Source: Burkholderia stabilis (GTDB taxonomy: Bacteria > Pseudomonadota > Gammaproteobacteria > Burkholderiales > Burkholderiaceae). Taken from it: 64,000 bases of DNA. Each line of letters starts with the position of its first letter. The stretch's first letter is position 1. The notes beneath the pieces are model-generated. The model was given only the letters and a program-made list of their open reading frames with translations, searched no databases and was not told the DNA's origin. Location: the NCBI RefSeq assembly GCF_001742165.1, contig NZ_CP016442.1, positions 3,038,001 to 3,102,000 of the forward strand. Reading direction: 5' to 3'. The translations under genes and the position numbers were made by a program. Below are positions 39,528 to 49,269 of the stretch, piece after piece.

Positions 39528-39587
39528 GCGCCATCATCGTTGCCGAGTGTCACGCATGCGCCATTCGGCGCATGCATCCGACGCGCG

Positions 39588-40339
39588 TCAGTGCCGGCCC
39601 CCGCACACGGGGCAGTCGGCCTGGCGCGCGATCTTCATCGTCGTCCATTCCATTCGCAGCGAATCGAGCATCATCAGGCGCCCGTTGAGCGTCGTGCCGA
39701 TCGCGCCGATCACGCGCAGCGCTTCGGCGGCCTGCATTGCGCCGATGATCCCGACCGTCGGCGCGAACACGCCCATCGTCGAGCACGCAACCTCCTCGAA
39801 CGGCTGGTCTTCCGGGAACACGCACGCATAGCAGGGCGCGGCCGGGTCGCGGAAGTCGAACGTGCTGATCTGGCCGTCGAAACGCAGCGCGGCGCCCGAC
39901 ACGAGCGGCACGCCGTGCGCGACGCATGCGCGGTTGATCGCGTGCCGCGTCGCGAAGGTGTCGGTGCAGTCGAGCACGACGCTCGCGTGCGGCACGTGGG
40001 CGTCGAGCCACGCGTCGTCGACGCGCTCCGCGACCGCGTTCACATTCACCTCGGGTTCAGTTGCGCGAGCGCGTCGCGCCCCGATTCGACCTTGCTGCGC
40101 CCGACCGACGCCGTCACGTGCAGGATCTGCCGCTGCAGGTTCGTGAGGTCGACCGTATCGGCGTCGACGAGCGTGATCGTGCCGACCCCTGATGCCGCGA
40201 GGTACATCGCAGCGGGTGAGCCGAGGCCGCCCGCGCCGACGACGATCGCATGCGCATCGAGAAAGCGCTGCTGCGCCTCGATACCGATTTCGTCGACGAG
40301 GATGTGACGGGAGTAGCGAAGGAGTTGATCGTCGTTCAT
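39588..40339 (-). pseudogene. moeB: MoeB/ThiF-family adenylyltransferase, frameshifted
   Basis: Two adjacent minus-strand frames together make one 250-residue E1-like enzyme (HesA/MoeB/ThiF), which adenylates a ubiquitin-like sulfur carrier. The first (40339 to 40046) has the nucleotide motif GAGGLGSPAAMYLAASGVG and stops after LAQLNPR. The second (from about 40049 to 39588) continues with VNVNAVAERV, CTDTFATRHAIN and the zinc cysteines CYAC and CPVC. Restoring one G near 40051-40053 would read LNPEVNVNAV and join them. Either a one-base deletion inactivates the gene or the base was missed in sequencing. It follows ctpA on the same strand. Confidence 0.85.
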
Positions 40340-40403
40340 GGGAAGTCGTGGGCGATGCCGGCCGCCGGGGCCGGCCGGGCGTATCGGTCTATTCTAGGCG
40401 CAC

Positions 40404-40442
40404 ATGAAAAACGGGCCATCGCGGTCTTCCCGCGATGGCCCG
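40404..40442 (-). terminator. Rho-independent terminator after ctpA
   Basis: On the minus strand a 14-bp perfect stem (arms 40429-40442 and 40411-40424) with a four-base loop is followed by TTTTT. It ends ctpA 19 bases after the stop, so the moeB-like gene beyond may need its own promoter. Confidence 0.88.
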
Positions 40443-40460
40443 TCGGATGCCGGCCGGCGC

Positions 40461-42011
40461 TTACTTCGGCGCCGACGCGGGCTTCGGTGCGGCTGCCGGC
40501 TTCGCGCTTGCGCCCGATGCCTTCGTCGCCGCAGCGGCCTTGCCTGCCGGGCTCTTCGTCGTGCTGTCGGCGAGCAGCGACTTCGATTCCTGGACAGGCT
40601 TGCCTTCGAGCTTGTTGAGCGCCTGCTGCATCATGAAGTCGTCGGCGCTGCCGAACTCGATCGGCTTGCGATCGCGATCCTTCTGGCGCTGCTCCGGCGT
40701 CTTCTTGTCGTTCTGCTCTTCGAGGATGCGCAGTTGATCCATCCGGCGCTGCTCGCGATCTTCCTGTTCCTTCTTCTCGTTCGGGTCCTGCGTGTTCGCC
40801 AGGTGGTTCGAGTAGTCGACCTCGCGCGTCACGAGCACGTCGTCCGGATCGCCGTCCGCGAACTGATCGACCGGCACGTCGGGCGTGATGCCCTTGTTCT
40901 GGATCGAGCGGCCGCTCGGCGTGTAGTAATAGGCGGTCGTCAGGCGCAGCGCGGTGTCGGCCGTCATCGGGCGGACCGTCTGCACCGAACCCTTGCCGAA
41001 CGTCGTCTTGCCCATGATCTGCGCGCGCTTCGAATCCTGCAGCGCACCGGCGACGATTTCCGACGCGGACGCCGAATAGGCGTTCGTCAGCACGATCATC
41101 GGCACGGTCTTGAAGACCGGCGGCAGGTTCTTCAGCGGATCGCCGTCGAAGGACGGCAGGCGATAGTTGTCGTACGTATCGCGATAGACCTGCTTCGAAT
41201 CGGGGATCTGGCCGTTGGTCGACACGACGACGGAGTCGGGCGGCAGGAACGCGCCGGCCACGCCGACCGCGCTCTGCAGCAGGCCGCCGCCGTTGTTGCG
41301 CAGGTCGAGGACGAGGCCCTTCAGGTTCGGCTGCTGGCGCGCGATGTCCTGCAGCTTCGCGGCGAGATCGGGCGTCGTGCGTTCCTGGAAGCTCGTGATG
41401 CGGATATACGCGTAGCCCGGATCGAGGATCTTCATCTTCACGCTCTGGACCTTGATGATCGCGCGCGTGACCGTGACCGGGAACGTGCGGTCGTCGCTCT
41501 TGCGGAAGATCGTCAGCGTGACCTTGGTGCCCGGCTCGCCGCGCATCTGCTTGACGGCCTTGTCGAGCGTCATGCCGCGCACCGGCTTGTCGTTGATGCG
41601 GGTGATCAGGTCGCCCGGACGGATGCCGGCGCGGAACGCGGGGGTATCTTCGATAGGCGAGATGACCTTGACGAGGCCGTCTTCCTGCGAGATCTCGATG
41701 CCGAGACCCGCGAAGCGGCCCTTCGTCTGCTCCTGCAGCTCGTCATAGTCGGTCTTGTCGAGGAACGACGAGTGCGGGTCGAGGCTCGACACCATGCCCT
41801 TGATCGCCGCCGTCAGCAGCTTCTTGTCGTCGACCGGTTCGACGTACTCGCGCTTGATCTGTCCGAATACTTCCGCGAACAGGCGGAGCTGGTCGAGGGG
41901 AAGCGGCGCCGTAACGGTCTGCTCGGCCGACGCGGAAATCTGCAGCGTGGCGAACACGCCCGTGGCGAGGCCCGCGGCAATCAGGCCGATGTTCTTCAAT
42001 TTCATTCGCAT
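40461..42011 (-). CDS. ctpA: Carboxyl-terminal processing protease (S41)
   Basis: A 516-residue periplasmic serine protease of the CtpA/Prc family. A signal sequence (LKNIGLIAAGLATGVFATL) is followed by a PDZ domain (AGIRPGDLITRINDKPVRG) and the S41 catalytic core, with the nucleophile serine in NAYSASASEIVAGALQD and the lysine in GKTTFGKGSVQT. The C-terminus is charged then Ala/Lys/Pro-rich low complexity. The ATG at 42011 fits the signal peptide; the frame is open to 42221. An ATG two codons later is equally possible. Confidence 0.92.
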   Translation of the reverse strand: MRMKLKNIGLIAAGLATGVFATLQISASAEQTVTAPLPLDQLRLFAEVFGQIKREYVEPVDDKKLLTAAIKGMVSSLDPHSSFLDKTDYDELQEQTKGRFAGLGIEISQEDGLVKVISPIEDTPAFRAGIRPGDLITRINDKPVRGMTLDKAVKQMRGEPGTKVTLTIFRKSDDRTFPVTVTRAIIKVQSVKMKILDPGYAYIRITSFQERTTPDLAAKLQDIARQQPNLKGLVLDLRNNGGGLLQSAVGVAGAFLPPDSVVVSTNGQIPDSKQVYRDTYDNYRLPSFDGDPLKNLPPVFKTVPMIVLTNAYSASASEIVAGALQDSKRAQIMGKTTFGKGSVQTVRPMTADTALRLTTAYYYTPSGRSIQNKGITPDVPVDQFADGDPDDVLVTREVDYSNHLANTQDPNEKKEQEDREQRRMDQLRILEEQNDKKTPEQRQKDRDRKPIEFGSADDFMMQQALNKLEGKPVQESKSLLADSTTKSPAGKAAAATKASGASAKPAAAPKPASAPK

Positions 42012-42257
42012 AGAGAGTCTGGTGCGGTCGGGAAGCGCGTGGCGGTAGCGGGGATGTAGCGGACAAGTATAACTGTTCGTCCGATTACTCAGTGGAACGG
42101 CGCGAAAAGGGTCCGGAGAAGGCCCGGCGGGGCACTGCCGGACGCGCTGCGGGTTCGAAGCGGATTCGACAGCACCGGGGCCGCGAAGGTTCGCGCGGCG
42201 CGCCGGGCCGGGGCCGGGCACGCCGCGCCGGACGCGGCCGGCCCGGTGCGACGGGCG

Positions 42258-43004
42258 TCAGCCCGCCTTGCCCTGCTTCGCGACGGCGGCCTGCGCCTGT
42301 GCGATCGCTTCCTGGTCGCCGAGGTAATAGTGCTTGATCGGCTTCAGGTTCTCGTCGAGTTCATACACGAGCGGCACGCCGTTCGGGATGTTCAGGCCGA
42401 CGATGTCGCTGTCCGAAATGCCGTCGAGGTACTTGATCAGCGCGCGCAGCGAGTTGCCGTGCGCGGCGATCAGCACCTGCTTGCCGGCGCGGACTGCCGG
42501 CGCGATCGACTCGTTCCACAGCGGCAGCACGCGCGCGACCGTGTCCTTCAGGCACTCGGTGAGCGGCAGCTGCTCACGCGGCACTTTCGCGTAGCGCGGG
42601 TCGTTGAACGGCGCGCGCTCGTCGGTCGGCTCGAGCGCGGGCGGCGGCGTGTCGTAGCTGCGGCGCCACACGAGCACCTGCTCGTCGCCGAACTTCGCGG
42701 CCGTTTCCGCCTTGTTCAGGCCGGACAGCGCGCCGTAGTGGCGCTCGTTCAGGCGCCACGAGTGGACGACCGGCAGGTACATCAGGTCCATCCGGTCCTG
42801 CACGTGCCACAGCGTGCGGATCGCGCGCTTGAGCACCGACGTGTACGCGATGTCGAACGTGTAGCCGGCCTCCTTGAGCAATTCGCCGGCCTGGTAGGCC
42901 TCGTTGCGGCCCTGTTCGGTCAGGTCGACGTCGACCCAGCCGGTGAAGCGGTTTTCCTTGTTCCACGTCGATTCGCCGTGGCGGATGAGAACGAGTTTGT
43001 ACAT
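42258..43004 (-). CDS. gpmA: 2,3-bisphosphoglycerate-dependent phosphoglycerate mutase
   Basis: A 248-residue glycolytic mutase interconverting 3- and 2-phosphoglycerate. The phosphohistidine is H9 in [23 protein letters not shown] and [10 protein letters not shown] complete the active site. The ATG at 43004 begins the family sequence; the frame extends to 43070. ctpA follows 246 bases downstream on the same strand. Confidence 0.96.
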   Translation of the reverse strand: MYKLVLIRHGESTWNKENRFTGWVDVDLTEQGRNEAYQAGELLKEAGYTFDIAYTSVLKRAIRTLWHVQDRMDLMYLPVVHSWRLNERHYGALSGLNKAETAAKFGDEQVLVWRRSYDTPPPALEPTDERAPFNDPRYAKVPREQLPLTECLKDTVARVLPLWNESIAPAVRAGKQVLIAAHGNSLRALIKYLDGISDSDIVGLNIPNGVPLVYELDENLKPIKHYYLGDQEAIAQAQAAVAKQGKAG

Positions 43005-43139
43005 GGATCTTGCGGTCGGTAGTGAAGGAAGCGGTGGCGCGTCGCGCGGCGCCCGACCCGGGGCCGCCATCGCGCAAGACGGTTATTTTATAATGGCGGG
43101 ATTGTCCTCATCCGATTTCTCTTTTTCCGGCGGAATTCC

Positions 43140-43562
43140 GTGACGTTCTTTACCGATTACACGAACCTGGCCCTTATCGCGATCCTGCTGGTATCCGGCG
43201 GCCTGCTGGCATGGCCGGCGCTGCGCCGCGGCCGCGGCGGCCTGTCGGCCGCGGAGGCCACGCAACTCATCAACCGCCGCAACGCGGTCGTGATCGACGT
43301 GCGCGCCGCGTCCGATTTCGCCGCCGGCCATCTGCCGTCGGCACGTCAGGTCGCGGCGGGCGAGATCGGCGCGAAGATCGCGCAGGTCGCGAAGAACAAG
43401 AGCACGCCCGTGCTGCTCGTCTGCCAGAACGGCCAGCAGTCGCAGAAGGCGGCGCGCGAGGTCGAGGCGGCGGGCTATGCCGAGGTGCACGTGCTCGAGG
43501 GCGGCGTCGCCGCCTGGCAGCAGGCCGGGATGCCGGTCGTCAAACAAGGAGTGGCGAAGTGA
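43140..43562 (+). CDS. Membrane-anchored rhodanese-like protein
   Basis: A 140-residue protein with one N-terminal transmembrane helix (about residues 7-27) and a rhodanese domain. The predicted catalytic cysteine is C95 in LLVCQNGQQSQKAA. Such domains carry persulfide sulfur. The start is a GTG at 43140. TATAAT at 43089-43094 may be its -10 box. Its stop overlaps the grxC start (GTGA), so they are coupled. Confidence 0.88.
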   Translation: MTFFTDYTNLALIAILLVSGGLLAWPALRRGRGGLSAAEATQLINRRNAVVIDVRAASDFAAGHLPSARQVAAGEIGAKIAQVAKNKSTPVLLVCQNGQQSQKAAREVEAAGYAEVHVLEGGVAAWQQAGMPVVKQGVAK

Positions 43563-43819
43563 ACAAGGTTTTGATGTACAGCACGCAGGTGTGTCCGTAT
43601 TGCATTCAGGCCGAGCGCCTGCTGAAGCTGCGCGGCGTCGAGCAGATCGAAAAGGTGCTGATCGATCGCGATCCGGCGCGCCGCGAGGAAATGATGACGC
43701 GCACGGGGCGCCGCACGGTGCCGCAGATCTATATCGGCGATACGCACGTCGGCGGCTACGACGATCTGTCGAAGCTCGATCGCGAAGGCGGCCTCGCCCC
43801 GCTTCTGCAAGCGGCCTGA
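43559..43819 (+). CDS. grxC: Glutaredoxin 3
   Basis: An 86-residue glutaredoxin with the dithiol active site C12-P-Y-C15, the TVPQIYI cis-proline segment and the GGYDDL glutathione-binding loop. The GTG start at 43559 overlaps the preceding rhodanese stop by four bases. It is one of the glutathione-dependent proteins supplied by gshA-gshB in this window. Confidence 0.94.
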   Translation: MNKVLMYSTQVCPYCIQAERLLKLRGVEQIEKVLIDRDPARREEMMTRTGRRTVPQIYIGDTHVGGYDDLSKLDREGGLAPLLQAA

Positions 43820-43926
43820 TTAGGGCAGAATGGCCGCCGGCCGCGCTGCGGCTTGAGCGCGCAGGATTCATCCGTGGCGGCCGGCGAGAAGCCGGGCCGC
43901 TCCGTCACCACTTTTAGGGAAACACC

Positions 43927-44409
43927 ATGTCCGACGTCGAAAACCAACCGTTCTTCAACATCCAGCGCGTCTACCTGAAGGATATGTCGCTCGAGCAGCC
44001 GAATTCGCCGGCGATCTTCCTCGAGCAGGACATGCCGTCGGTTGAGGTCGAAGTCGACGTCAAGGCCGATCGTCTGGCGGAAAGCGTGTTCGAAGTCGTC
44101 GTATCGGGTACCGTCACCGCGAAGGTGAAGGACAAGGTCGCGTTCCTGATCGAAGCGAAGCAGGCCGGCATTTTCGACATTCGCAACATTCCCGACGAAC
44201 AGCTCGACCCGCTCGTCGGCATCGCTTGCCCGACGATCCTGTTCCCGTACCTGCGCTCGAACATCGCCGACGCGATCACGCGTGCGGGCTTCCCGCCGAT
44301 CCATCTGGCGGAAATCAACTTCCAGGCGCTGTACGAGCAGCGTCTCGCGCAGCTTCAGCAGCAGCAAGGCGCCGCCGCAGGCGCGCCGAACGGCACGACG
44401 CTGAACTGA
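43927..44409 (+). CDS. secB: Protein-export chaperone SecB
   Basis: A 160-residue SecB. It keeps preproteins unfolded and passes them to SecA. The [19 protein letters not shown] opening and the [20 protein letters not shown]-terminal helix region are diagnostic. The grxC-secB-gpsA order is common in proteobacteria. A ribosome-binding site AGGGAAACACC precedes the ATG. Confidence 0.97.
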   Translation: MSDVENQPFFNIQRVYLKDMSLEQPNSPAIFLEQDMPSVEVEVDVKADRLAESVFEVVVSGTVTAKVKDKVAFLIEAKQAGIFDIRNIPDEQLDPLVGIACPTILFPYLRSNIADAITRAGFPPIHLAEINFQALYEQRLAQLQQQQGAAAGAPNGTTLN

Positions 44410-44434
44410 CGTTGAACGCGGACCGGTGCTGGGT

Positions 44435-45433
44435 ATGAAAGTAGCCGTTCTCGGCGCCGGTGCCTGGGGCACCGCGCTCGCGGGCCATCTGGCCGCGCGG
44501 CACGATACGCTTCTGTGGGCGCGCGACGCCGCGCTCATCGCCGGGCTGCAGGCCCGGCACGAAAATTCCCGCTATCTGGACGGCATCGCGCTGCCCGACG
44601 CGTTGCGCTACGACGCCGATCTCGGCGTCGCGCTCGCGCACGGCGCCGCGGACGACGCGCTGTGCGTGATCGCCGCGCCCGTGGCCGGGCTGCGTACGCT
44701 GTATCACGCGATGCGCGATGCAGGCTGCGTGCCCGCGCACGTCGTCTGGGTCTGCAAGGGCTTCGAGGCCGACACGCATCTGCTGCCGCATCAGGTGATC
44801 GCGGCCGAGCTGCCCGGACAGCACAGCAACGGCGTGCTGTCGGGGCCGAGCTTCGCCCGCGAGGTCGGGCAGTCGCTGCCCGTCGCGCTGACGGTGGCGA
44901 GTACCTCCGCCGAATGCCGCGAGCGCACGCTCGCCGCGTTCCATCACGGCGCGATGCGCATCTACACGGGCGACGACGTGGTCGGCGTCGAGGTGGGCGG
45001 CGCGGTGAAGAACGTGCTGGCGATCGCGACCGGCATCGCCGACGGCCTCGGCCTCGGGCTGAACGCACGCGCCGCGCTGGTCACGCGCGGCCTGGCCGAA
45101 ATGTCGCGGCTCGGCGTCGCGCTCGGCGGCCGCGCGGAAACCTTCACGGGCCTCACGGGCCTCGGCGACCTGATCCTCACCGCGACGGGCGACCTGTCGC
45201 GCAACCGCACGGTCGGCCTGCAACTGGCGGCCGGCCGCACGCTGAACGACATCCTCGGCGCGCTCGGCCACGTGGCCGAAGGCGTGCGCTGCGCGCAGGC
45301 CGTGCTGGCGATCGCGCGCGCGCAATCGATCGAAATGCCGATCACCGAAGCCGTGTGCGGCGTGCTGTTCGACGGCATTGCGCCGCGCGACGCCGTCAGC
45401 GGCCTGCTGCGGCGCGACGCGCGCGCCGAGTAG
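44435..45433 (+). CDS. gpsA: Glycerol-3-phosphate dehydrogenase [NAD(P)+]
   Basis: A 332-residue enzyme reducing dihydroxyacetone phosphate to sn-glycerol 3-phosphate for phospholipid synthesis. It has the nucleotide motif [25 protein letters not shown] and the catalytic lysine segment [13 protein letters not shown]. The ATG at 44435 is used; an in-frame GTG at 44426 adds three residues. A strong inverted repeat follows the stop. Confidence 0.95.
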   Translation: MKVAVLGAGAWGTALAGHLAARHDTLLWARDAALIAGLQARHENSRYLDGIALPDALRYDADLGVALAHGAADDALCVIAAPVAGLRTLYHAMRDAGCVPAHVVWVCKGFEADTHLLPHQVIAAELPGQHSNGVLSGPSFAREVGQSLPVALTVASTSAECRERTLAAFHHGAMRIYTGDDVVGVEVGGAVKNVLAIATGIADGLGLGLNARAALVTRGLAEMSRLGVALGGRAETFTGLTGLGDLILTATGDLSRNRTVGLQLAAGRTLNDILGALGHVAEGVRCAQAVLAIARAQSIEMPITEAVCGVLFDGIAPRDAVSGLLRRDARAE

Positions 45434-45437
45434 CGCG

Positions 45438-45461
45438 GTTTCGCACCGGGCGGTGCGAAAC
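45438..45461 (+). terminator. Hairpin after gpsA, possible terminator
   Basis: Perfect 11-bp arms GTTTCGCACCG / CGGTGCGAAAC separated by two bases begin four bases after the gpsA stop. There is no T run, so termination by this hairpin alone is uncertain. Confidence 0.45.
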
Positions 45462-45526
45462 GCGCAAGGCGCGCGGCGCCAAAGCGCACTACGCTTGAAC
45501 AGTCTCCGGTATTTCGGGAGGTTGTC

Positions 45527-46051
45527 ATGCTGCAGATCGGTTCCACCACGCTCGACGCGCAACTCGTCGACATCACGACACTCGACGTCGATGCGATCGT
45601 CAACGCCGCGAACGGCTCGCTGCTCGGCGGGGGCGGCGTCGACGGCGCGATTCACCGCGCGGCCGGCCCCGGCCTGCTCGCCGAATGCCGTACGCTCGGC
45701 GGCTGCGACACCGGCGACGCGAAACTGACGCGCGGCCATGGGCTGCCGGCGCGCTACGTGATCCATGCGGTCGGGCCCGTGTGGCACGGCGGCGGGCGCG
45801 GCGAGCCCGACCTGCTCGCGTCGTGTTACCAGCGTGCGATCGAGCTGGCCGAAGAGGTGGCCGCGACGTCGATCGCCTTTCCGGCGATCAGTTGCGGGAT
45901 CTACCGTTATCCGGCCGACGAGGCCGTCGACATCGCGGTCGGCACCGTCGCCGAAATGCTGCCGCAGGCGCCGAGCCTCGCACGCGTGGTGTTCGCGTGC
46001 TTTTCTCCCGACATTTACGACCTGTATCGCGCGCGGCTCGCGCGGACCTGA
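45527..46051 (+). CDS. Macrodomain protein (O-acetyl-ADP-ribose deacetylase-like)
   Basis: A 174-residue stand-alone macrodomain, close to YmdB. The [27 protein letters not shown] segment contains the ADP-ribose-binding Asn and Gly residues, and the [12 protein letters not shown] loop is present. Such proteins hydrolyse O-acetyl-ADP-ribose or reverse ADP-ribosylation. It is a single gene between gpsA and the convergent trmL. Confidence 0.9.
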   Translation: MLQIGSTTLDAQLVDITTLDVDAIVNAANGSLLGGGGVDGAIHRAAGPGLLAECRTLGGCDTGDAKLTRGHGLPARYVIHAVGPVWHGGGRGEPDLLASCYQRAIELAEEVAATSIAFPAISCGIYRYPADEAVDIAVGTVAEMLPQAPSLARVVFACFSPDIYDLYRARLART

Positions 46052-46073
46052 CGCATCCCGCGGAGCGCGTGCG

Positions 46074-46544
46074 TCAGGCGCCGCCTTCGAAGCCGGCCTG
46101 GCGCCACGCCTCGAACACGACCACGGCGACCGTGTTCGACAGGTTCAGGCTGCGGTTGTCCGGCCGCATCGGCAGGCGCACGCGCTGTTCGTTCGGGAAG
46201 CGCTCGAGCAACTCGGCCGGCAGGCCGCGCGTCTCGGAGCCGAATACGAACCAGTCGCCCGGCAGGAACGCGTGATCGTGGAAGCGGCCCGAGCCGCGTG
46301 TCGTGAACGCGAACATTCGCGCGGGATCGGGCGATTCGGACGCGATGAACGCATCCCAGTCGCGGTGCACGCGCATTTGCGCATATTCGTGATAGTCGAG
46401 GCCCGCGCGGCGCATGCGCGCGTCGTCGAGCGGAAAGCCGAGCGGCTCGATCAGGTGCAGGCGCGCGCCGGTGTTGGCGCACAGGCGGATCACGTTGCCG
46501 GTGTTCGGCGGAATTTCGGGGGCGACGAGGACGACGTTGAACAT
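46074..46544 (-). CDS. trmL: tRNA (cytidine/uridine-34-2'-O)-methyltransferase
   Basis: A 156-residue SPOUT methyltransferase that modifies the wobble ribose of tRNA-Leu. The deep-knot motifs are PEIPPNTGNVIRLCANTG, FGSETRGLP and the RSLNLSNTVAVVVFEAWRQ ending. It is convergent with the macrodomain gene. Confidence 0.93.
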   Translation of the reverse strand: MFNVVLVAPEIPPNTGNVIRLCANTGARLHLIEPLGFPLDDARMRRAGLDYHEYAQMRVHRDWDAFIASESPDPARMFAFTTRGSGRFHDHAFLPGDWFVFGSETRGLPAELLERFPNEQRVRLPMRPDNRSLNLSNTVAVVVFEAWRQAGFEGGA

Positions 46545-46645
46545 GTTTCGGTTTGGCTGGGCCGGCCGGGGCGGAGCAATGCGCGCTCGTTCCCGGCCGG
46601 CCGGTTCGTGACGGCCGCGTCCAGGCGGCCGGCCTCTCTATCTAA

Positions 46646-47443
46646 TTAATCCCTGGCGGTGCGCAGCGCAACCAGATTCGTCACGCGCGCGGCGCCCGCC
46701 GCCTTCAGTGCGTGCGCGGCGGCCGCGAGCGTCGCGCCGGACGTCATCACGTCGTCGACGAGTGCGACGTGACGGCCAGCGACGCCACCCGCCACCGCGA
46801 ACGCCGCCATCACGTTGTCGCGCCGTGCCTGCCGGTCGAGCCGCGACTGCGGCGCGGTGTCGGCGACACGGGCGAGCAACGTTGCATCCGCATGCACGCC
46901 GAGCCGGCGCGCGAGCGGACGCGCGATCGCCCACGCCTGGTTGTAGCCGCGCGCGACGAGCCGCCGGTGCGACAGCGGCACGGGCGCGACCACGTCGAAG
47001 CCGCTTGCGCCGCGCGCATCGTCGATCAACCGGGCGAGCCGGGCCGCGAATTCGGCGCCGATCGCGAGCCGCGCGTGAAACTTCAGGCCGCGTGCGAGCC
47101 CGTCGAGCGGCGGGCGGTAATCGGCGAGCGCGAGCGTCGCATCGAACGGCGGCGGTGCCGCGCGGCACGCGTCGCACCGGTACACGGCCGCACGGCCGGC
47201 GCCGGCCGGGCCGCCGCGGCGCGAGCGCGGCTGCCCGATGCCCAGCGGCAGCGCGCAAACCTCGCAGCGCAGCCGCGCTTCATTCCAGTACGCGGCGTCG
47301 CAAGCGCCGCAAATCGCGGTGTGTGACAAATTGCCGCACAGTGCGCAGCGATTCGGCAGCGCGACCGCGGCGACGCGCACCGCCAGCACGCGAAACTGCG
47401 ACAAAACGACGCGCATCGTGCGAGGGGCGGAACGGCGGATCAT
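46646..47443 (-). CDS. comF: ComF family phosphoribosyltransferase-like protein
   Basis: A 265-residue ComF-type protein linked to DNA uptake. The N-terminal part has zinc-binding cysteine pairs (CALC, CGAC, CEVC, CDAC), and the C-terminal domain has the PRPP-binding motif VALVDDVMTSGAT. The ATG at 47443 follows an AGGAG site nine bases upstream. It is divergent from the BioC-like gene with 83 bp between. Confidence 0.9.
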   Translation of the reverse strand: MIRRSAPRTMRVVLSQFRVLAVRVAAVALPNRCALCGNLSHTAICGACDAAYWNEARLRCEVCALPLGIGQPRSRRGGPAGAGRAAVYRCDACRAAPPPFDATLALADYRPPLDGLARGLKFHARLAIGAEFAARLARLIDDARGASGFDVVAPVPLSHRRLVARGYNQAWAIARPLARRLGVHADATLLARVADTAPQSRLDRQARRDNVMAAFAVAGGVAGRHVALVDDVMTSGATLAAAAHALKAAGAARVTNLVALRTARD

Positions 47444-47526
47444 CGCGAACACTCCTGGCGGCCCCGTCTCAATGAAGCGTTCGGGGCGAGCGAGTATACT
47501 TCGGGCTCTTCGCCAGTGTGCCCGAC

Positions 47527-48492
47527 ATGTCCCCAGCTTCGACTTCAACCGGCCGTCCGGCCAATGACGCCAGGCGCTTGCGGCGGATCTTCGACCGCCG
47601 TGCCGCCACGTTCGACGCGGTCGCGTTCCTGCCGCGCGAGATCGCGCAGCGGATGAACGAGCGCCTCGAATACATCAAGGTGAGCCCCGCGGCCGTGCTC
47701 GATGCGGGCTGCGGCCCGGGCGACGACCTGCCGGCGCTGCGTGCGCGTTTTCCTGAAGCACCCGTCTTCGGCGTCGATCTGTCCGGCGCGATGCTCGCGC
47801 GGGCCGGTCAGCGCGAAGTCGAGCAGACGAGCTGGCGCCGCTGGCTGCCGGCCTCGCTGGGCCGTGCGCTCGGCCCGCGCGGCCCGCGCGTCGCGCAGGC
47901 CGACTTCGCCGCGCTGCCGTTCCCGGGCGGCGCGTTCGACCTGATCTGGTCGAATCTCGCACTCCACTGGCATTCGCGCCCCGACGCGGTGCTGCCCGAA
48001 TGGCAGCGCGTGCTGCGCGTGAACGGGCTGCTGATGTTCAGCACGCTCGGCCCCGACACGCTGCGCGAGCTGCGCGCGGCCTGCGCGGACGCCGAAGCGG
48101 CGCTCGGCATCGCGCCGCCCGCCGCGCGCGTGATCGATTTCGTCGACATGCACGACCTCGGCGACATGCTCGTCGAGAGCGGCTTCGAGATTCCCGTGAT
48201 GGATCAGGAGGTGCTGACCGTCACCTACAAATCCCCCGACTCCCTGCTGGACGACGTGCGCCGCTGGGGCGCCTATCCGTTCGAGCGCGCGACGCCGCAG
48301 CGCACGACGCGGCGCTTTCGCGCGGCGCTCGGCGACGCGCTGGAAGCGCGCCGGCGCGCGGACGGCACGATTCCGCTGACCTTCGAGGTGATTTATGGCC
48401 ACGCCTGGAAGGCCGTGCCGCGCACGACCGCCGAGGGGCACGGGATCGTGCGCATCGAGGACATCGGCAAGGGGCGTCCGAAGAATCGGTAA
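47527..48492 (+). CDS. bioC: BioC-like SAM-dependent methyltransferase
   Basis: A 321-residue class I methyltransferase. The N-terminus RRIFDRRAATFDAVAFLPREI and the SAM motif VLDAGCGPGDDLPALRARFP match BioC, which methylates malonyl-ACP to start biotin synthesis. An insertion with WRRWLPASLGRALGPRG lies between the SAM motifs. No other bio gene is nearby, so the role is inferred from family resemblance only. TATACT at about 47494 may be its -10 box. Confidence 0.75.
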   Translation: MSPASTSTGRPANDARRLRRIFDRRAATFDAVAFLPREIAQRMNERLEYIKVSPAAVLDAGCGPGDDLPALRARFPEAPVFGVDLSGAMLARAGQREVEQTSWRRWLPASLGRALGPRGPRVAQADFAALPFPGGAFDLIWSNLALHWHSRPDAVLPEWQRVLRVNGLLMFSTLGPDTLRELRAACADAEAALGIAPPAARVIDFVDMHDLGDMLVESGFEIPVMDQEVLTVTYKSPDSLLDDVRRWGAYPFERATPQRTTRRFRAALGDALEARRRADGTIPLTFEVIYGHAWKAVPRTTAEGHGIVRIEDIGKGRPKNR

Positions 48493-48609
48493 AGCGGTAA
48501 AGAGGGGTTTTGTTATGTCTGAGATTAGCGGCGCAAAGCGGGGTCGAATTGGCGTCAAAAATGGCCGGAAAGCTTGTCGCGCTTGGCTTGGCGGGCGATA
48601 GGCGCTTGC

Positions 48610-48638
48610 TTGTGGATGCCATTGAACCCGCCTATAAT
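48610..48638 (+). promoter_or_regulatory. Sigma-70 type promoter of the oxidase cluster
   Basis: TTGTGG at 48610-48615 and TATAAT at 48633-48638 are separated by 17 bp. It lies about 90 bases before the DUF2244 gene that opens the cytochrome oxidase run. Confidence 0.65.
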
Positions 48639-48726
48639 GCGTCAGCTTGTCGTCCCGGGGTCCCCGCAATACGGGGCGACGAGTCCGATGCAGGCATGCA
48701 TCGCATGCCATTCGCGTGAGGCGGCG

Positions 48727-49212
48727 ATGGAAGCAGCGAGCGTTGTGGCGGAGACGGCGAACGGCGAACCGGTCCTCGAAGACTGGCTGATGAAACGCAA
48801 CTGTTCGGTGTCGCCACGCCAGTTCGTGCTGTTTTACGCGTCGCTCGCGGGCTTCTCGCTGGTGATCGCGACGTTGCTGATGTGGAGAGGGGCCTGGCTC
48901 GTCATGCCCTTCACCGGAATCGAGTTGCTGGCGGTAGGTGTCGCGTTTGCGATCTATGCCCGCCATGCGGTCGATTACGAGCGCATCAGGCTGTTTCCGC
49001 ATCGGCTCGTGATCGAGCGGATGGATGCGGAGCGGCTCACGCAGATCGAATTCAACCCGCGCTGGGTGCGGGTCGAGCCGGGTGCGACGCCACGCGATCC
49101 GATTCGGCTGGTATCGCGCGGGCAGACCGTCGTAATCGGGCAGCATCTCGCGCAGTACAAGCGTGCGCAGTTCGCAGACGAACTGCGCGTGTCGCTCAGG
49201 CGCTGCGGCTGA
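48727..49212 (+). CDS. DUF2244 membrane protein
   Basis: A 161-residue protein with two transmembrane helices (about residues 38-58 and 62-82) and a DUF2244 core (RHAVDYERIRLFPHRLVIER). Members are encoded next to cytochrome oxidase genes but have no proven role. The ATG at 48727 follows GTGAGG; the frame is open upstream from 48574. coxB begins 57 bases downstream. Confidence 0.82.
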   Translation: MEAASVVAETANGEPVLEDWLMKRNCSVSPRQFVLFYASLAGFSLVIATLLMWRGAWLVMPFTGIELLAVGVAFAIYARHAVDYERIRLFPHRLVIERMDAERLTQIEFNPRWVRVEPGATPRDPIRLVSRGQTVVIGQHLAQYKRAQFADELRVSLRRCG

Positions 49213-49269
49213 CGAGGCGCGGGCACCGGCCGGATACAGGCCGGCGGCTTGCGACGGGGGAGGGTTTGA

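Noticed and set aside
48688..48726. An earlier start of the DUF2244 gene giving a CIACH heme-like motif
   Set aside because: The motif would lie in a few extra N-terminal residues without a signal sequence, and the ATG at 48727 has the better ribosome-binding site.
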